DNA of 64,000 nt from Methylococcus capsulatus str. Texas = ATCC 19069 (GTDB taxonomy: Bacteria > Pseudomonadota > Gammaproteobacteria > Methylococcales > Methylococcaceae), in the NCBI RefSeq assembly GCF_000424685.1, contig NZ_KE384224.1:186001-250000 (forward strand), in the 5' to 3' direction. Shown one piece after another: positions 46,202 to 54,581 of this stretch (positions are counted from its first letter, which is position 1; each line of letters opens with the position of its first letter). The position numbers were made by a program, and so were the translations under genes. The notes under the pieces are model-generated. The model ran no database searches, was not told where the DNA came from, and was given only the letters and a program-made list of their open reading frames with translations.

Positions 46202-47935
46202 TCAACCGTCCTTTTTCGGATAACCCTTCTTCTTCGGCTTCTCGACGGCCTGCGGCCCGGTGGTGCCGCCGGTCCACAGCCGGATGTCGATGGGTTTGCC
46301 GACGATCCAGATTTTTTCCAGGCGCTTGAGCGATTTCTTCGGCAGGTCCGCGGGGAGGCTCACCGTACTGAAGTCGTCGTAAAGCTTGATGTGGCCGATG
46401 GCCCGGCCGGGGATGTCCGCCTCGTTGGCGATGGCGCCGACGATGTCCTTGGCGGCGGCACCGTCATTGCGGCCGACGCCGATACGGTAGAGTACGCCGG
46501 TTTCTTCCCGATCCTTGCGCTTACGTTTCTTTTCGCCGGGTTCTGCGTCGCGATCGCGGAATTTTTTATGCGGTCCGCGGCTCTCGGCGGGGGATTCCGC
46601 CGGGGCGGTCCGTTCCGCCGGGACCAGCGGACGGTCCTTCTGCACCAGGTAGGTGAGCGCTGCGGCGATGTCGGTGGGCGAGAGACTCCGTTCCCGACCG
46701 ATCTGCTGCACCAGCCGACGGAAGAACTCCAGATCCTCCTCTTCCAGCGTCGTCATGATCTGGGCTTTGAACTGTTCGACCCGGCGCTCGGCGATGTCCT
46801 GGTGGGTGGGCAGGCGCATCTCGGTGATGCGCTGGCGGGTGGCCTTCTCGATGGCGCTCAACATCCGCTTTTCCCGCGGCGTGACGAACAGGATGGCCTG
46901 TCCCTTGCGTCCGGCGCGCCCGGTGCGGCCGATGCGATGAACATAACTCTCCGTATCGTACGGGATGTCGTAGTTCACCACGTGACTGATGCGCTCCACG
47001 TCCAGGCCGCGGGCGGCAACGTCGGTGGCGACCAGGATGTCCAGGGTATTCTTCTTCAGCCGGTCGACCGCCTTTTCGCGCAGCGCCTGGCTCATGTCGC
47101 CGTTCAACGCGGCTGCGGAATAGCCGCGGGCCTCCAGCTTCTCCGCCAGTTCTTCCGTCAGCACCTTGGTGCGGACGAAGATGATCATGGCGTCGAAGTC
47201 CTCGACCTCGAGGATGCGGGTCAGCGCGTCCAGTTTGTGCGCGCCCGAACCCAGCCAGTAGCGCTGGGTGATTGCCTCGACCGTGGTGGTCTTGGCCTCG
47301 ATCTTGGCCTCCTTGGGGTGGCGGAGGTGGCGCTTGGCGACCCTGCGGATCGCTTCCGGCATGGTGGCGGAGAACAGTGCGATCTGGCGCTCGGGCGGGG
47401 TGTGCTCGAGTATCCACTCGACGTCTTCGATGAAGCCCATTCGCAGCATCTCGTCGGCTTCGTCCAGAACGAGGGTGCGCAGGCCATCCAGATTGAGGCT
47501 CTTGCGGCGCAGGTGGTCGATCACCCGGCCGGGGGTGCCGACGATGACGTGGACCCCCCGGCGCAGATGACGCAACTGTGCGTCCATCGACTGGCCGCCA
47601 TAGATCGGCAGGATATGGAAATCGGGCAGGTGGCGGGCATAGCTCTGGAAGGCTTCGGCCACTTGCAGGGCGAGTTCGCGGGTCGGAGCCAGCACCAGCG
47701 CTTGCGGCTCGCGGCGCTCGAGGTCGATACCGTTCAGGATCGGCAGGGCGAAAGCGGCGGTTTTGCCCGTGCCGGTCTGCGCCTGGCCCAGAAGATCATG
47801 GCCGGCGAGGAGAGGGGGAATGCTCGCCGCCTGGATGGGAGAGGGAGTCTCGTAGCCGATTTCGCGGATGGCCTGGAGAATGGGGGCTGAGATCGCCAGA
47901 TCGGCAAAAGAAAAGGGAGTTTCGGTCGATTGCAT
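46202..47935 (-). CDS. deaD: DEAD-box RNA helicase (DeaD/CsdA type)
   Basis: An ATP-dependent RNA helicase of 577 residues, used in ribosome assembly, mRNA decay and cold adaptation. Core motifs: Q motif near residue 30, AQTGTGKT, PTRELALQ, LDEADEM, SAT, and HRIGRTGRAGR. A basic linker (RKRKDREE) precedes a C-terminal DbpA-like RNA-binding domain (VLYRIGVGRNDGAAAKDIVGA, then GHIKLYDDFSTVSLP), as in CsdA. It is shorter than E. coli CsdA (629) because the C-terminal tail is reduced. It diverges from the glycine-zipper gene across 262 bp. Confidence 0.95.
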   Translation of the reverse strand: MQSTETPFSFADLAISAPILQAIREIGYETPSPIQAASIPPLLAGHDLLGQAQTGTGKTAAFALPILNGIDLERREPQALVLAPTRELALQVAEAFQSYARHLPDFHILPIYGGQSMDAQLRHLRRGVHVIVGTPGRVIDHLRRKSLNLDGLRTLVLDEADEMLRMGFIEDVEWILEHTPPERQIALFSATMPEAIRRVAKRHLRHPKEAKIEAKTTTVEAITQRYWLGSGAHKLDALTRILEVEDFDAMIIFVRTKVLTEELAEKLEARGYSAAALNGDMSQALREKAVDRLKKNTLDILVATDVAARGLDVERISHVVNYDIPYDTESYVHRIGRTGRAGRKGQAILFVTPREKRMLSAIEKATRQRITEMRLPTHQDIAERRVEQFKAQIMTTLEEEDLEFFRRLVQQIGRERSLSPTDIAAALTYLVQKDRPLVPAERTAPAESPAESRGPHKKFRDRDAEPGEKKRKRKDREETGVLYRIGVGRNDGAAAKDIVGAIANEADIPGRAIGHIKLYDDFSTVSLPADLPKKSLKRLEKIWIVGKPIDIRLWTGGTTGPQAVEKPKKKGYPKKDG

Positions 47936-48197
47936 CAGGATGGGGAGTCAAAGAGTGAAAAATGTCTGATGAGGGTGACCGCGTGCCGGGACGTCGATCG
48001 GCGCAGGGATTCGGTCGTTCGGGGGAGGGCGGCGGGCCATCCCGCTCATCGGAGGATGCGATCATAACAGAAGCACCGGATATTCCCGAATCGGCGAAGT
48101 GTTCGGCATGAACCCGGTTTTGATATAGTGGCTGCGTCTTCCTGTCCCCGGATCTGGGCTGGGGACTGTAAGGACGGAATTTTCGAGCGAGGAATTC

Positions 48198-48593
48198 ATG
48201 ACCATGTTGAAAAGCATACCGATACTGCTGATGTCCGCCGTGGCCGTTTCGGGCTGCGCCACCTATACCGGATGGAAACCGACCTACGACACGTATAAGG
48301 ACCCCAATGCAGCCCGCATTTCCCTCGACGAGGAAGAATGCCGGATGCTGGCCAAGGAAGCCGGCAGCGCCGGTACGGAAGCCCTCAAAGGCGGCGCGGT
48401 GGGAGGTTTGGTCGGCGCGGCGGCTGGCGCGGCCATCGGCGCGGCGGTGGGAAGTCCGGGAACGGGGGCAGCCATCGGGGCGGCGACCGGCGGCATCGGC
48501 GGTGCCACCCAGCAGGGCGTCTCCGGCGACGAGCAGTACAAGCGGGCTTTCATCAACTGCATGCGCGGACGCGGCCACAACGTCATCAATTGA
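48198..48593 (+). CDS. Glycine-zipper envelope lipoprotein
   Basis: 131 residues. A lipoprotein signal ends in SAVAVSGC. A charged segment (EEECRMLAKEAG) is followed by two Gly/Ala zippers between residues about 60 and 100 (GGLVGAAAGAAIGAAVG and GAAIGAATGGIGGA), which form membrane-associated helix pairs. Three cysteines follow the lipobox region, including CMRGRGH at the end. The C-terminal YKRAFINCMRGRGHNV resembles other small glycine-zipper lipoproteins. AGGA lies 6 bases before the ATG and a plausible -10 (GATATAGT) lies about 75 bp upstream. Confidence 0.85.
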   Translation: MTMLKSIPILLMSAVAVSGCATYTGWKPTYDTYKDPNAARISLDEEECRMLAKEAGSAGTEALKGGAVGGLVGAAAGAAIGAAVGSPGTGAAIGAATGGIGGATQQGVSGDEQYKRAFINCMRGRGHNVIN

Positions 48594-48681
48594 CGTTCAG
48601 CCTCCCTTAGTTCTGCCCGGAGAGGGATCACCGCTCGTGTTCGGCTCGAGCGCAGACCACGAAACGTTTTGAGTTCAGACG

Positions 48682-50214
48682 ATGCAAGCATCGCTCCCGG
48701 CGGCGCTCCGGCTGGCGGCCGACCGTTTTTCGTCCCTTCCCGCCATCTTGACCGACGAACGACGCGTCGATTTCGCCGAATTCGACCGCGCGTCCGATGC
48801 CATCGCCGCCGGACTCGCCGTCCGGGGCGTCGCCAAGGGTGAGCGCATCGGTCTCTACTGCATCAATTCGGTGGAGTTCGCCCTGGCCTATGCCGGCATC
48901 GTCAAGGCCGGCGCCGTCGTCGTGCCCATCAACCTGTTGCTCAGCGCTGAAGAGGTGCATTACAACCTCGCCGACGCCGGGGTCAGCGGGCTGATCTATC
49001 ACGGTCAGGTCTCGGCAAACGCGGCCGCCGTGGCGGACCGGCTTTCCGGACTCAAGGTCCGTGCCGGCATCGGCCTCGATGGTCCGGATGGAGATGTCTG
49101 GCGGGCCCTCTTGGAAGAATCGGCAGCGCCCCCCTGCATCGAATTCGATGGAGGGGAAGACCTGGCGGCGATCCTCTACACCTCCGGCACGACCGGGCAT
49201 CCCAAGGGCGCAATGCTGACCCACGGCAACCTGTTGGCGAATACCACGAGCGTGCGGGAGGCCCTGGATTGGCGCCCTGGCGAGGACCGGGTCTTGGTGG
49301 TGTTGCCGATGTTTCATGCCTTCGCGGCCACCGTCGGCATGCTCACGCCACTCCTCCACGGCTGTGCCCTGATACCATTGGCGAAATTCGAGCCGGATCG
49401 GGTGGCCGACACCATCGGCCGCCACCGCGCGACTCTGTTCCTCGGCGTGCCCAGCATGTATGCCCTGCTGTGCCGGCTGGGGGAGGAGCGGATCGCCCGG
49501 TTCGGAACCGTCCGGCTCTGCGTGTCCGGCGGCGCGGCCTTGCCGCCCAGCGTGATGGAGCAGTTTCAGGCACGTTTCGGCTTGCCCATACACGAGGGCG
49601 ATGGTCCGACCGAATGTTCGCCGGTGACCTGCGTCAATCCGGTAGCCGGCCCCGTCAAACGTGGCACGGTCGGTCTGCCGGTACCGGGAGTCGAAATGAA
49701 GATCCTCGGCGAAGACGGCGCCGAACTTCCCAGGGGCGAACTGGGCGAAATCGCGGTGCGAGGCGCCAATGTGTTCAAAGGATACTGGAATCAACCGGAG
49801 GCGACGCGGGAATGCTTCCGCGACGGCTGGTTCCTCACCGGGGATCTGGGCCAAGTGGACGACGACGGCTATTTCAGCATCGTCGACCGCAAGAAGGATC
49901 TGATCATCGTCAACGGCATGAACGTCTATCCGAGGGTGATCGAAGAGGTCCTGTGCCGGCATCCTGCGGTCCGGGAGGTCGCCGTGGTCGGCGACCCGGA
50001 TCCGTTGCACGGTGAACGGGTGGTGGCCTATGTCGTACTGGACGCGCCCGCCAGCGAAGCCGAAATCCGCGCCTGGTGCAAGCCTTATCTGGGGCGGCAC
50101 GAAATTCCACGCCAGGTCAAGGCTCTCCAGCAGTTGCCCCGTAATGCCGCCGGCAAAATAGTCAAGCGGCAGCTGCGGCGGCAGGGTGAAGTGGAGCGCG
50201 GGGTGGATGCCTGA
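48682..50214 (+). CDS. AMP-dependent acyl-CoA synthetase/ligase
   Basis: A class I adenylate-forming enzyme of 510 residues that activates a carboxylic acid with ATP, normally for CoA transfer. Motif A3 is YTSGTTGHPKGAM (near residue 167). The usual YGxTE is present as DGPTECSP with Asp replacing Tyr; DGWFLTGDLG and DRKKDLIIVNGMNVYP follow; the catalytic C-terminal lysine is in NAAGKIVKRQL. It resembles medium/long-chain fatty-acid ligases, but the acid is not predictable. It starts 88 bp after the glycine-zipper gene. Confidence 0.92.
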   Translation: MQASLPAALRLAADRFSSLPAILTDERRVDFAEFDRASDAIAAGLAVRGVAKGERIGLYCINSVEFALAYAGIVKAGAVVVPINLLLSAEEVHYNLADAGVSGLIYHGQVSANAAAVADRLSGLKVRAGIGLDGPDGDVWRALLEESAAPPCIEFDGGEDLAAILYTSGTTGHPKGAMLTHGNLLANTTSVREALDWRPGEDRVLVVLPMFHAFAATVGMLTPLLHGCALIPLAKFEPDRVADTIGRHRATLFLGVPSMYALLCRLGEERIARFGTVRLCVSGGAALPPSVMEQFQARFGLPIHEGDGPTECSPVTCVNPVAGPVKRGTVGLPVPGVEMKILGEDGAELPRGELGEIAVRGANVFKGYWNQPEATRECFRDGWFLTGDLGQVDDDGYFSIVDRKKDLIIVNGMNVYPRVIEEVLCRHPAVREVAVVGDPDPLHGERVVAYVVLDAPASEAEIRAWCKPYLGRHEIPRQVKALQQLPRNAAGKIVKRQLRRQGEVERGVDA

Positions 50215-51153
50215 CAGGGCATCCTCTGAAGCGCTCCGATGCCCCCGTTCCAGGCGGGAACGGTCCCTGATTCCCGTCGCGGTCCAGATCCCTGTGGTCG
50301 GGGGGCGTCGTTGCACTGCTGCCTGCTGCCTTGAAGGAATTTGAGGGGGCGTGCGCCCGAGGCAGTTCGATGACTTTCTCCCAGAGCCGCAAACCCTGCC
50401 AGTCGCGGTCAAACTGGGCCGGTCGTAAACTTTACGACGCTCTCTGAGCGCCGGGCGGGTGATGCTTCACCGGTTCGTTCTGCCTCGGGAGCGCCGGGAA
50501 TATCGTGAAATACCACAGTCTTGCAACGGCTTTTGGAGCGGCCATGGCCGCAAACGAGCCCGCTATGCCGACCGTCCGGCCCCTCCTGCTCTGCAGGAGA
50601 TGCCGAGGTACACCGAGCCTCGGATCATCGTGGGGTAGACCAAGAACGAAACGGCTGGCTTCCTGGAAACGCGACCGCTGCTGGTGGACAGGCCGGCCTT
50701 CGGCGAGTGCAAGTCCGCGGAATCCAACGTACACGGCGTTGATCTCGCCATGCTTGCGTAGCCCCCATTTATGAGGGCCAGGCCCTTGGGGGGGTGGTCG
50801 ATAGAAACCGAGCCGGCGGCGATATACGGCGGAGTTCGAGGAACTGCCGGTCAAACGCATGCTTTGGGTGGCATCCCGTGGCGACGGTGGCGTGGGAGTC
50901 GGGGGTTGGCGCCGGGCTGATTCCCAGCGGGCGGGCGCGCCATCGTCAGCGATCCGGACCTGGGGCGTTGGATGCGGAGCAGGCGGCAGCGAATGCGCGA
51001 CTCGAGCGACCGTTGTCCAACGGGAGGAGAAGGACCGGCTCAAGACGACGACCTAGCCGCCTTTCGGGCGAGGGGATGGCAGCGCTATCATTCCCGTCCC
51101 AGCCACCGGCAGTGCGGCCGATTTGAACGAAGACTCAGTCCCTCCGCCTTCCC
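50215..51153. other. Gene-poor intergenic stretch
   Basis: 939 bp without a gene I can support, the longest such stretch here. Short open frames on both strands (for example minus 50563-50751 and minus 50432-51043) lack ribosome sites and recognisable motifs. A perfect palindrome lies at 50422-50438 and G/C-rich hairpins occur near 50780. It may contain decayed coding sequence or an unrecognised RNA. Confidence 0.45.
50422..50438. repeat. Perfect palindrome GTCGTAAA-C-TTTACGAC
   Basis: Two 8-bp arms with a single central base, in an otherwise non-coding region 208 bp after the acyl-CoA ligase stop. It has the shape of a dimeric regulator site, but no promoter or gene start is nearby to assign it. 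No T-run follows, so it is not a terminator. Confidence 0.45.
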
Positions 51154-52419
51154 ATGAACTCCGCCACCCGAGCCATGACCTGTGAAGACGACTACGATCC
51201 CAGTGCCCTGACGGTTGAGACGGCACGGACCCGGATTCTCGATGCCGTGTCTCCCTTGGCCGAAGCCGAGACCGTAGGTCTGCGGTCCGCGCTGGGCCGG
51301 GTGCTGGCGGCGGATGTCCGCGCCACGGTTGCCGTCCCTTCGGCGCCGAATTCAGCGATGGACGGCTACGCTTTGCGAGGCTCGGACTTGCCGCCGTCGG
51401 GAACGAACCGCCTGAAGGTCGTCGGCGTGTCGCGTGCCGGTGCGCCGTACCGCGGCGTTGTCGGGAAAGGACAGTGCGTGCGGATTTTCACTGGCGCCGT
51501 GATGCCGGCAGGGGCCGATACCGTCGTCATGCAGGAACGTGCCGAAGCCGAAGGCGATTGGGTGGTCATCGGCGCCGGGGAAAAGTCCGGCCAGAACGTT
51601 CGGGAGAGGGGGGAGGATGTCGCCGTCGGCCAAGTCGTGCTGGCGCGCGGGCGTCGTATGACGCCCGCCGATCTGGGGGTGCTGGCCGGGCAGGGACAGG
51701 CACAGGTGTGGGTCTACCGCAGGCTGAAGGTTGCGCTGTTTACCACCGGGGATGAGTTGCGGGAGCCCGGTGAAGCGCTGGAGGAGGGCTGCCTGTACGA
51801 CAGCAACCGGTACACGTTGCTCGGCATGCTGCAGCGCCTCGGAATCGAAGTACGTGAATTCGGTGCCATTCCTGACGACGGCCAGCGACTGGAAACCGTG
51901 TTGGTACGGGCGTCCGCCGAAGCGGACGCAATCGTTTCGACCGGCGGTGTTTCGGTCGGCGAATTCGACCTGGTGCGAGAGACGCTGGAGCGGGTCGGAC
52001 GCATTCAATTCTGGAAAATCGCGATGAAGCCGGGGCGGCCCATCACGGTCGGCAGCATCGGCCGCACCGCGTTCTTCGGCCTGCCCGGAAATCCGGTAGC
52101 GGTCATGGTGGCGTTCTACCAGTTCGTGCAGCCGGCGTTGCGTCGGATGACGGGCGAGTGGCCGTTGTCGGCCCCGGTCGTGTTCAAGGCCGTCTGTCGG
52201 TCGAAACTCAGGAAGCGACCGGGCCGGGTGGAATTCCAGCGCGGCATCGTCGAGCTGGACGGCGAGGGCCGGATGGTGGTCCGCAAGACGGGCCAGCAGG
52301 GCTCCGGCATTCTGACCTCGATGAGCCAGGCCAACTGTTTCATCGTGCTGCCGCTGGATAGCGGGCCGGTGGAACCGGGCAGCCTGGTGGACGTACAACC
52401 GTTCTTCGGACTGGTCTGA
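51154..52419 (+). CDS. moeA: Molybdopterin molybdenumtransferase MoeA
   Basis: Inserts molybdate into adenylylated molybdopterin. It has 421 residues, family length. Domains in order: N-terminal linker helix, the lobed domain with SAMDGYALRG and RIFTGAVMPAGADTVVMQE, the MoCF domain with FTTGDEL, YDSNRYTLLGML and STGGVSVGEFD (residues about 190-330), then GLPGNPVAVMVAFYQF and the C-terminal beta barrel. No good ribosome site precedes either the first ATG or one 7 codons later, so the start is uncertain. It is isolated from other moa/mob genes in this window. Confidence 0.95.
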   Translation: MNSATRAMTCEDDYDPSALTVETARTRILDAVSPLAEAETVGLRSALGRVLAADVRATVAVPSAPNSAMDGYALRGSDLPPSGTNRLKVVGVSRAGAPYRGVVGKGQCVRIFTGAVMPAGADTVVMQERAEAEGDWVVIGAGEKSGQNVRERGEDVAVGQVVLARGRRMTPADLGVLAGQGQAQVWVYRRLKVALFTTGDELREPGEALEEGCLYDSNRYTLLGMLQRLGIEVREFGAIPDDGQRLETVLVRASAEADAIVSTGGVSVGEFDLVRETLERVGRIQFWKIAMKPGRPITVGSIGRTAFFGLPGNPVAVMVAFYQFVQPALRRMTGEWPLSAPVVFKAVCRSKLRKRPGRVEFQRGIVELDGEGRMVVRKTGQQGSGILTSMSQANCFIVLPLDSGPVEPGSLVDVQPFFGLV

Positions 52420-52862
52420 TTTCGTCGGATCGCGGAAGATTCGACCGCCGAGCAGGGCTTCTCAAGCCCAAAGGAGTATGACCGTTTCCACCGGATGATC
52501 ACCGTGGAGCTCCGTGATGGGGCGACACCAGCCGCCTTCCGTGCCTGCTTCCTCATGCGCCGGGTCGAGGGTGGTGAAGCGGGTTCGATGATGTTCACCC
52601 CTGTCCTCGGAATTCCGCCCGGCGCGGGAATTTCCGTGCCACCGCCGGCGTTCCGGACCCGAATCCCCAGGCCGGCGTGCGCCTGCATGCCCAAGGCGCA
52701 ATCGCAGGACGGTATCTGGCGCCTGATCGGTGCCGTCTTCTTTGACGGCAACGGGAGGGATGCGGAGTCGATACGCTGCCCGGGGCGTGGCGCACGAACA
52801 GTAGGGCGAACCGAGGGGATGGAGGGACAAATCTGGAAACGGGGCTGCACCCGTGCGCGACT
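52420..52862. other. Intergenic stretch with REP-like inverted sequence
   Basis: 443 bp between moeA and the convergent globin gene. No gene is supported: the longest frames (plus 52495-52899, minus to 52850) run into neighbours and have odd composition. Around 52608-52637 the sequence GGAATTCCGC...GCGGGAATTTCC forms an imperfect inverted repeat resembling dispersed intergenic elements. Confidence 0.45.
52455..52469 (+). terminator. Possible weak terminator hairpin after moeA
   Basis: A perfect GGGCTT / AAGCCC stem with a 3-base loop, 36 bp after the moeA stop. It lacks a following T-run, so intrinsic termination is doubtful. Confidence 0.3.
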
Positions 52863-53261
52863 CTACCGCGCCGGCTTCCACAGTTTCGGGCCATCGTAGC
52901 GAGGAAAGCTGAACATGCCCGCCTTGAAACTCTCGGCCATGTGCTCGGCGCGCGCTATGGCTCTGGCTGCGGAATCGGCCGGCAGCACTTCCCGCGCCGC
53001 TTTGCGGAACAGCTCCAGCCAGATGTCGAAATGCTCCGGCTGCAGCGGAAGCTGCGCATGGACGGGGTAGGGATGCCCGCGGTACCTGTCCGTGTCCAAC
53101 AGGGTCCGCGACCAGAAATCCTGGACCACGCGGTGATGCGTGTCCCAGTCCGTTATGGCGGCATCGAAGATGGGCCGCAGCCTGTCGTCGGCGAGGACCT
53201 GCCGGTAGAAGCGCCGGACCATTTCGGCGATCTGCTCTTCGGTGGGAAGGTGAGTGCTCAT
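52863..53261 (-). CDS. Group III truncated hemoglobin
   Basis: A small heme protein of 132 residues of the 2-over-2 globin fold. Features of group III (trHb3/Ctb type) are visible: RRFYRQVLADDRLRPIF in helix B/C, the HHRVVQDFWSRTLL region, and the proximal histidine in PEHFDIWLELFRKAA. Known members bind O2 and NO and can help with nitrosative stress. The start at ATG 53261 gives a normal length; an ATG 24 bases earlier lies within an inverted repeat. It is 148 bp downstream of the Gld-type ABC genes on the same strand. Confidence 0.88.
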   Translation of the reverse strand: MSTHLPTEEQIAEMVRRFYRQVLADDRLRPIFDAAITDWDTHHRVVQDFWSRTLLDTDRYRGHPYPVHAQLPLQPEHFDIWLELFRKAAREVLPADSAARAIARAEHMAESFKAGMFSFPRYDGPKLWKPAR

Positions 53262-53277
53262 GGATGAGGTGCAGCGA

Positions 53278-53295
53278 GTCGCCATGGTTGGCGAC
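53278..53295. promoter_or_regulatory. Inverted repeat upstream of the globin gene
   Basis: Perfect arms GTCGCCA (53278-53284) and TGGCGAC (53289-53295) around TGGT, 17 bp before the globin start. It could be a repressor site or leader hairpin. It does not match the NsrR consensus I know. Confidence 0.4.
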
Positions 53296-53408
53296 AATCT
53301 ATCACACGGTCACCTCATCGCGCTGCGGTTGTGGAAACACCGACCAGAGGCGATCCGGCCGGTGTTTCTCCGAGCGGGGAATGCGCTCTTTAGGGACCGC
53401 GTCCGACG

Positions 53409-54569
53409 CTATTTCTTCTTTTGTCTCGTTCCGGTCGCAGCCGGTTGCAAAACGTCCGTCAACGATTTGTCCATGTTGCCGTATTTGTCCGCCGGAATGG
53501 CGAAGACACGGCCGGCAAAACGCCGGTTGAGCCGTTCCACCTCCTTGTCCAAGGCTTCCAGCCGCTGCCCCGGATCGGGAGCGGGCGTCGCCTGGGCCGG
53601 GGAGCCTTGGGTCTTTCCGGCGGCCGGTGCCTGAGAAGGCGTGTCCCCTTCGGACGGGAGGCGGCTTTGGGCCGGTTGGGGGTCCAGTTTCGCCGAAAAC
53701 TGGGCGTAGTGCCTGCCGTCCTGGTTCCAGGCCTTTACCTCGATCGTCAGTCCGTCGAAGGTCCGGTACTGGGCTATGAGCAGATTGCTTTCCGGAGGAA
53801 TGGCGACCGCAGAAATCGGGAAGACGTCGACCAGGTTCAGACCCGCGAGCGTCGATGCGAGCCCGCTGATGGTGGAATCGGCTTCCCGTCCGGGCGGTAG
53901 ATCGGCAACGTTGTAGGTGCTGTCTTCGGGTTTCGATTTGAACAGGCGCAGGCTCTTGCCTCGCGGCCGGGATAGCTTGATTTCCATGATCCTGCTCGAA
54001 GGAATGTCGGTGAGTGCCTTGTCCAGCCACCGGAGCGGGTCCCGCTCGATGTGCAACACCCCCTTCGCCAGCCAGCTCTGTTTCTCCTCCGGTCTCCGGA
54101 TGAAAGTGGCGCCATTGTCGTCATCGACCTTGCCGACGATGAGACGGGCGGGCTGGTTCAGTCCTTCCAGCCGCAGCTCGACGCCGCGGGCCTCCTTGGC
54201 CTGGACGTCTTCAACGCCCAGGCTGGCGTAACGCTCGACGTTGACAGTCTTAGGCTCAAGCAGTTCTGCGTCTGCCAGCGTGATCAGCATTTCCCGCAAC
54301 TTTCCGCCGTCCGCGGGGTAACCGTCCTTCTCCCGGACCTTCCAGCCTTGCTCCTCCTTCAGCAAGCTGACCAAGGTCTTGTTTTCCGGACCCATGATGG
54401 TGATGGATCGGATCTCATTGAGATGATCCCGCAGTTCGGGGAGGGCATAGCCCCCGCCCTTGGGTTCACTGACGGGCTGGCGGCCCGAGGCTATCGTCAG
54501 GGCGACGATAACGGCGAGAACGGCGGCGGCGCCGAGTCCCAGCACCGCCCTGGCATCGAGATGAGTCAT
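53409..54569 (-). CDS. DUF4340 domain protein of a Gld-type ABC system
   Basis: 386 residues. One N-terminal membrane helix (residues 8-27, AVLGLGAAAVLAVIVALTIA) anchors a periplasmic beta-rich region with DUF4340 pattern (WKVREKDGYPADGGKLREMLITLADAELLEPKT, then RIMEIKLSRP). A Pro/Ala/Gln linker near residues 300-330 precedes a charged coiled coil (RLEALDKEVERLNRRF). Such proteins are regularly found after GldG-like genes in ABC-2 clusters; their function is unknown. It lies 12 bp after the GldG-like gene. Confidence 0.9.
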   Translation of the reverse strand: MTHLDARAVLGLGAAAVLAVIVALTIASGRQPVSEPKGGGYALPELRDHLNEIRSITIMGPENKTLVSLLKEEQGWKVREKDGYPADGGKLREMLITLADAELLEPKTVNVERYASLGVEDVQAKEARGVELRLEGLNQPARLIVGKVDDDNGATFIRRPEEKQSWLAKGVLHIERDPLRWLDKALTDIPSSRIMEIKLSRPRGKSLRLFKSKPEDSTYNVADLPPGREADSTISGLASTLAGLNLVDVFPISAVAIPPESNLLIAQYRTFDGLTIEVKAWNQDGRHYAQFSAKLDPQPAQSRLPSEGDTPSQAPAAGKTQGSPAQATPAPDPGQRLEALDKEVERLNRRFAGRVFAIPADKYGNMDKSLTDVLQPAATGTRQKKK

Positions 54570-54581
54570 CGTTTGTCTCCT

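Noticed and set aside
50432..51043. A 203-codon minus-strand frame in the gene-poor stretch
   Set aside because: Pro/Arg/Ser-rich, no ribosome site, no family; treated as non-coding.
52495..52899. A 134-codon plus-strand frame after moeA
   Set aside because: Runs into the convergent globin gene and contains REP-like inverted sequence; composition not protein-like.
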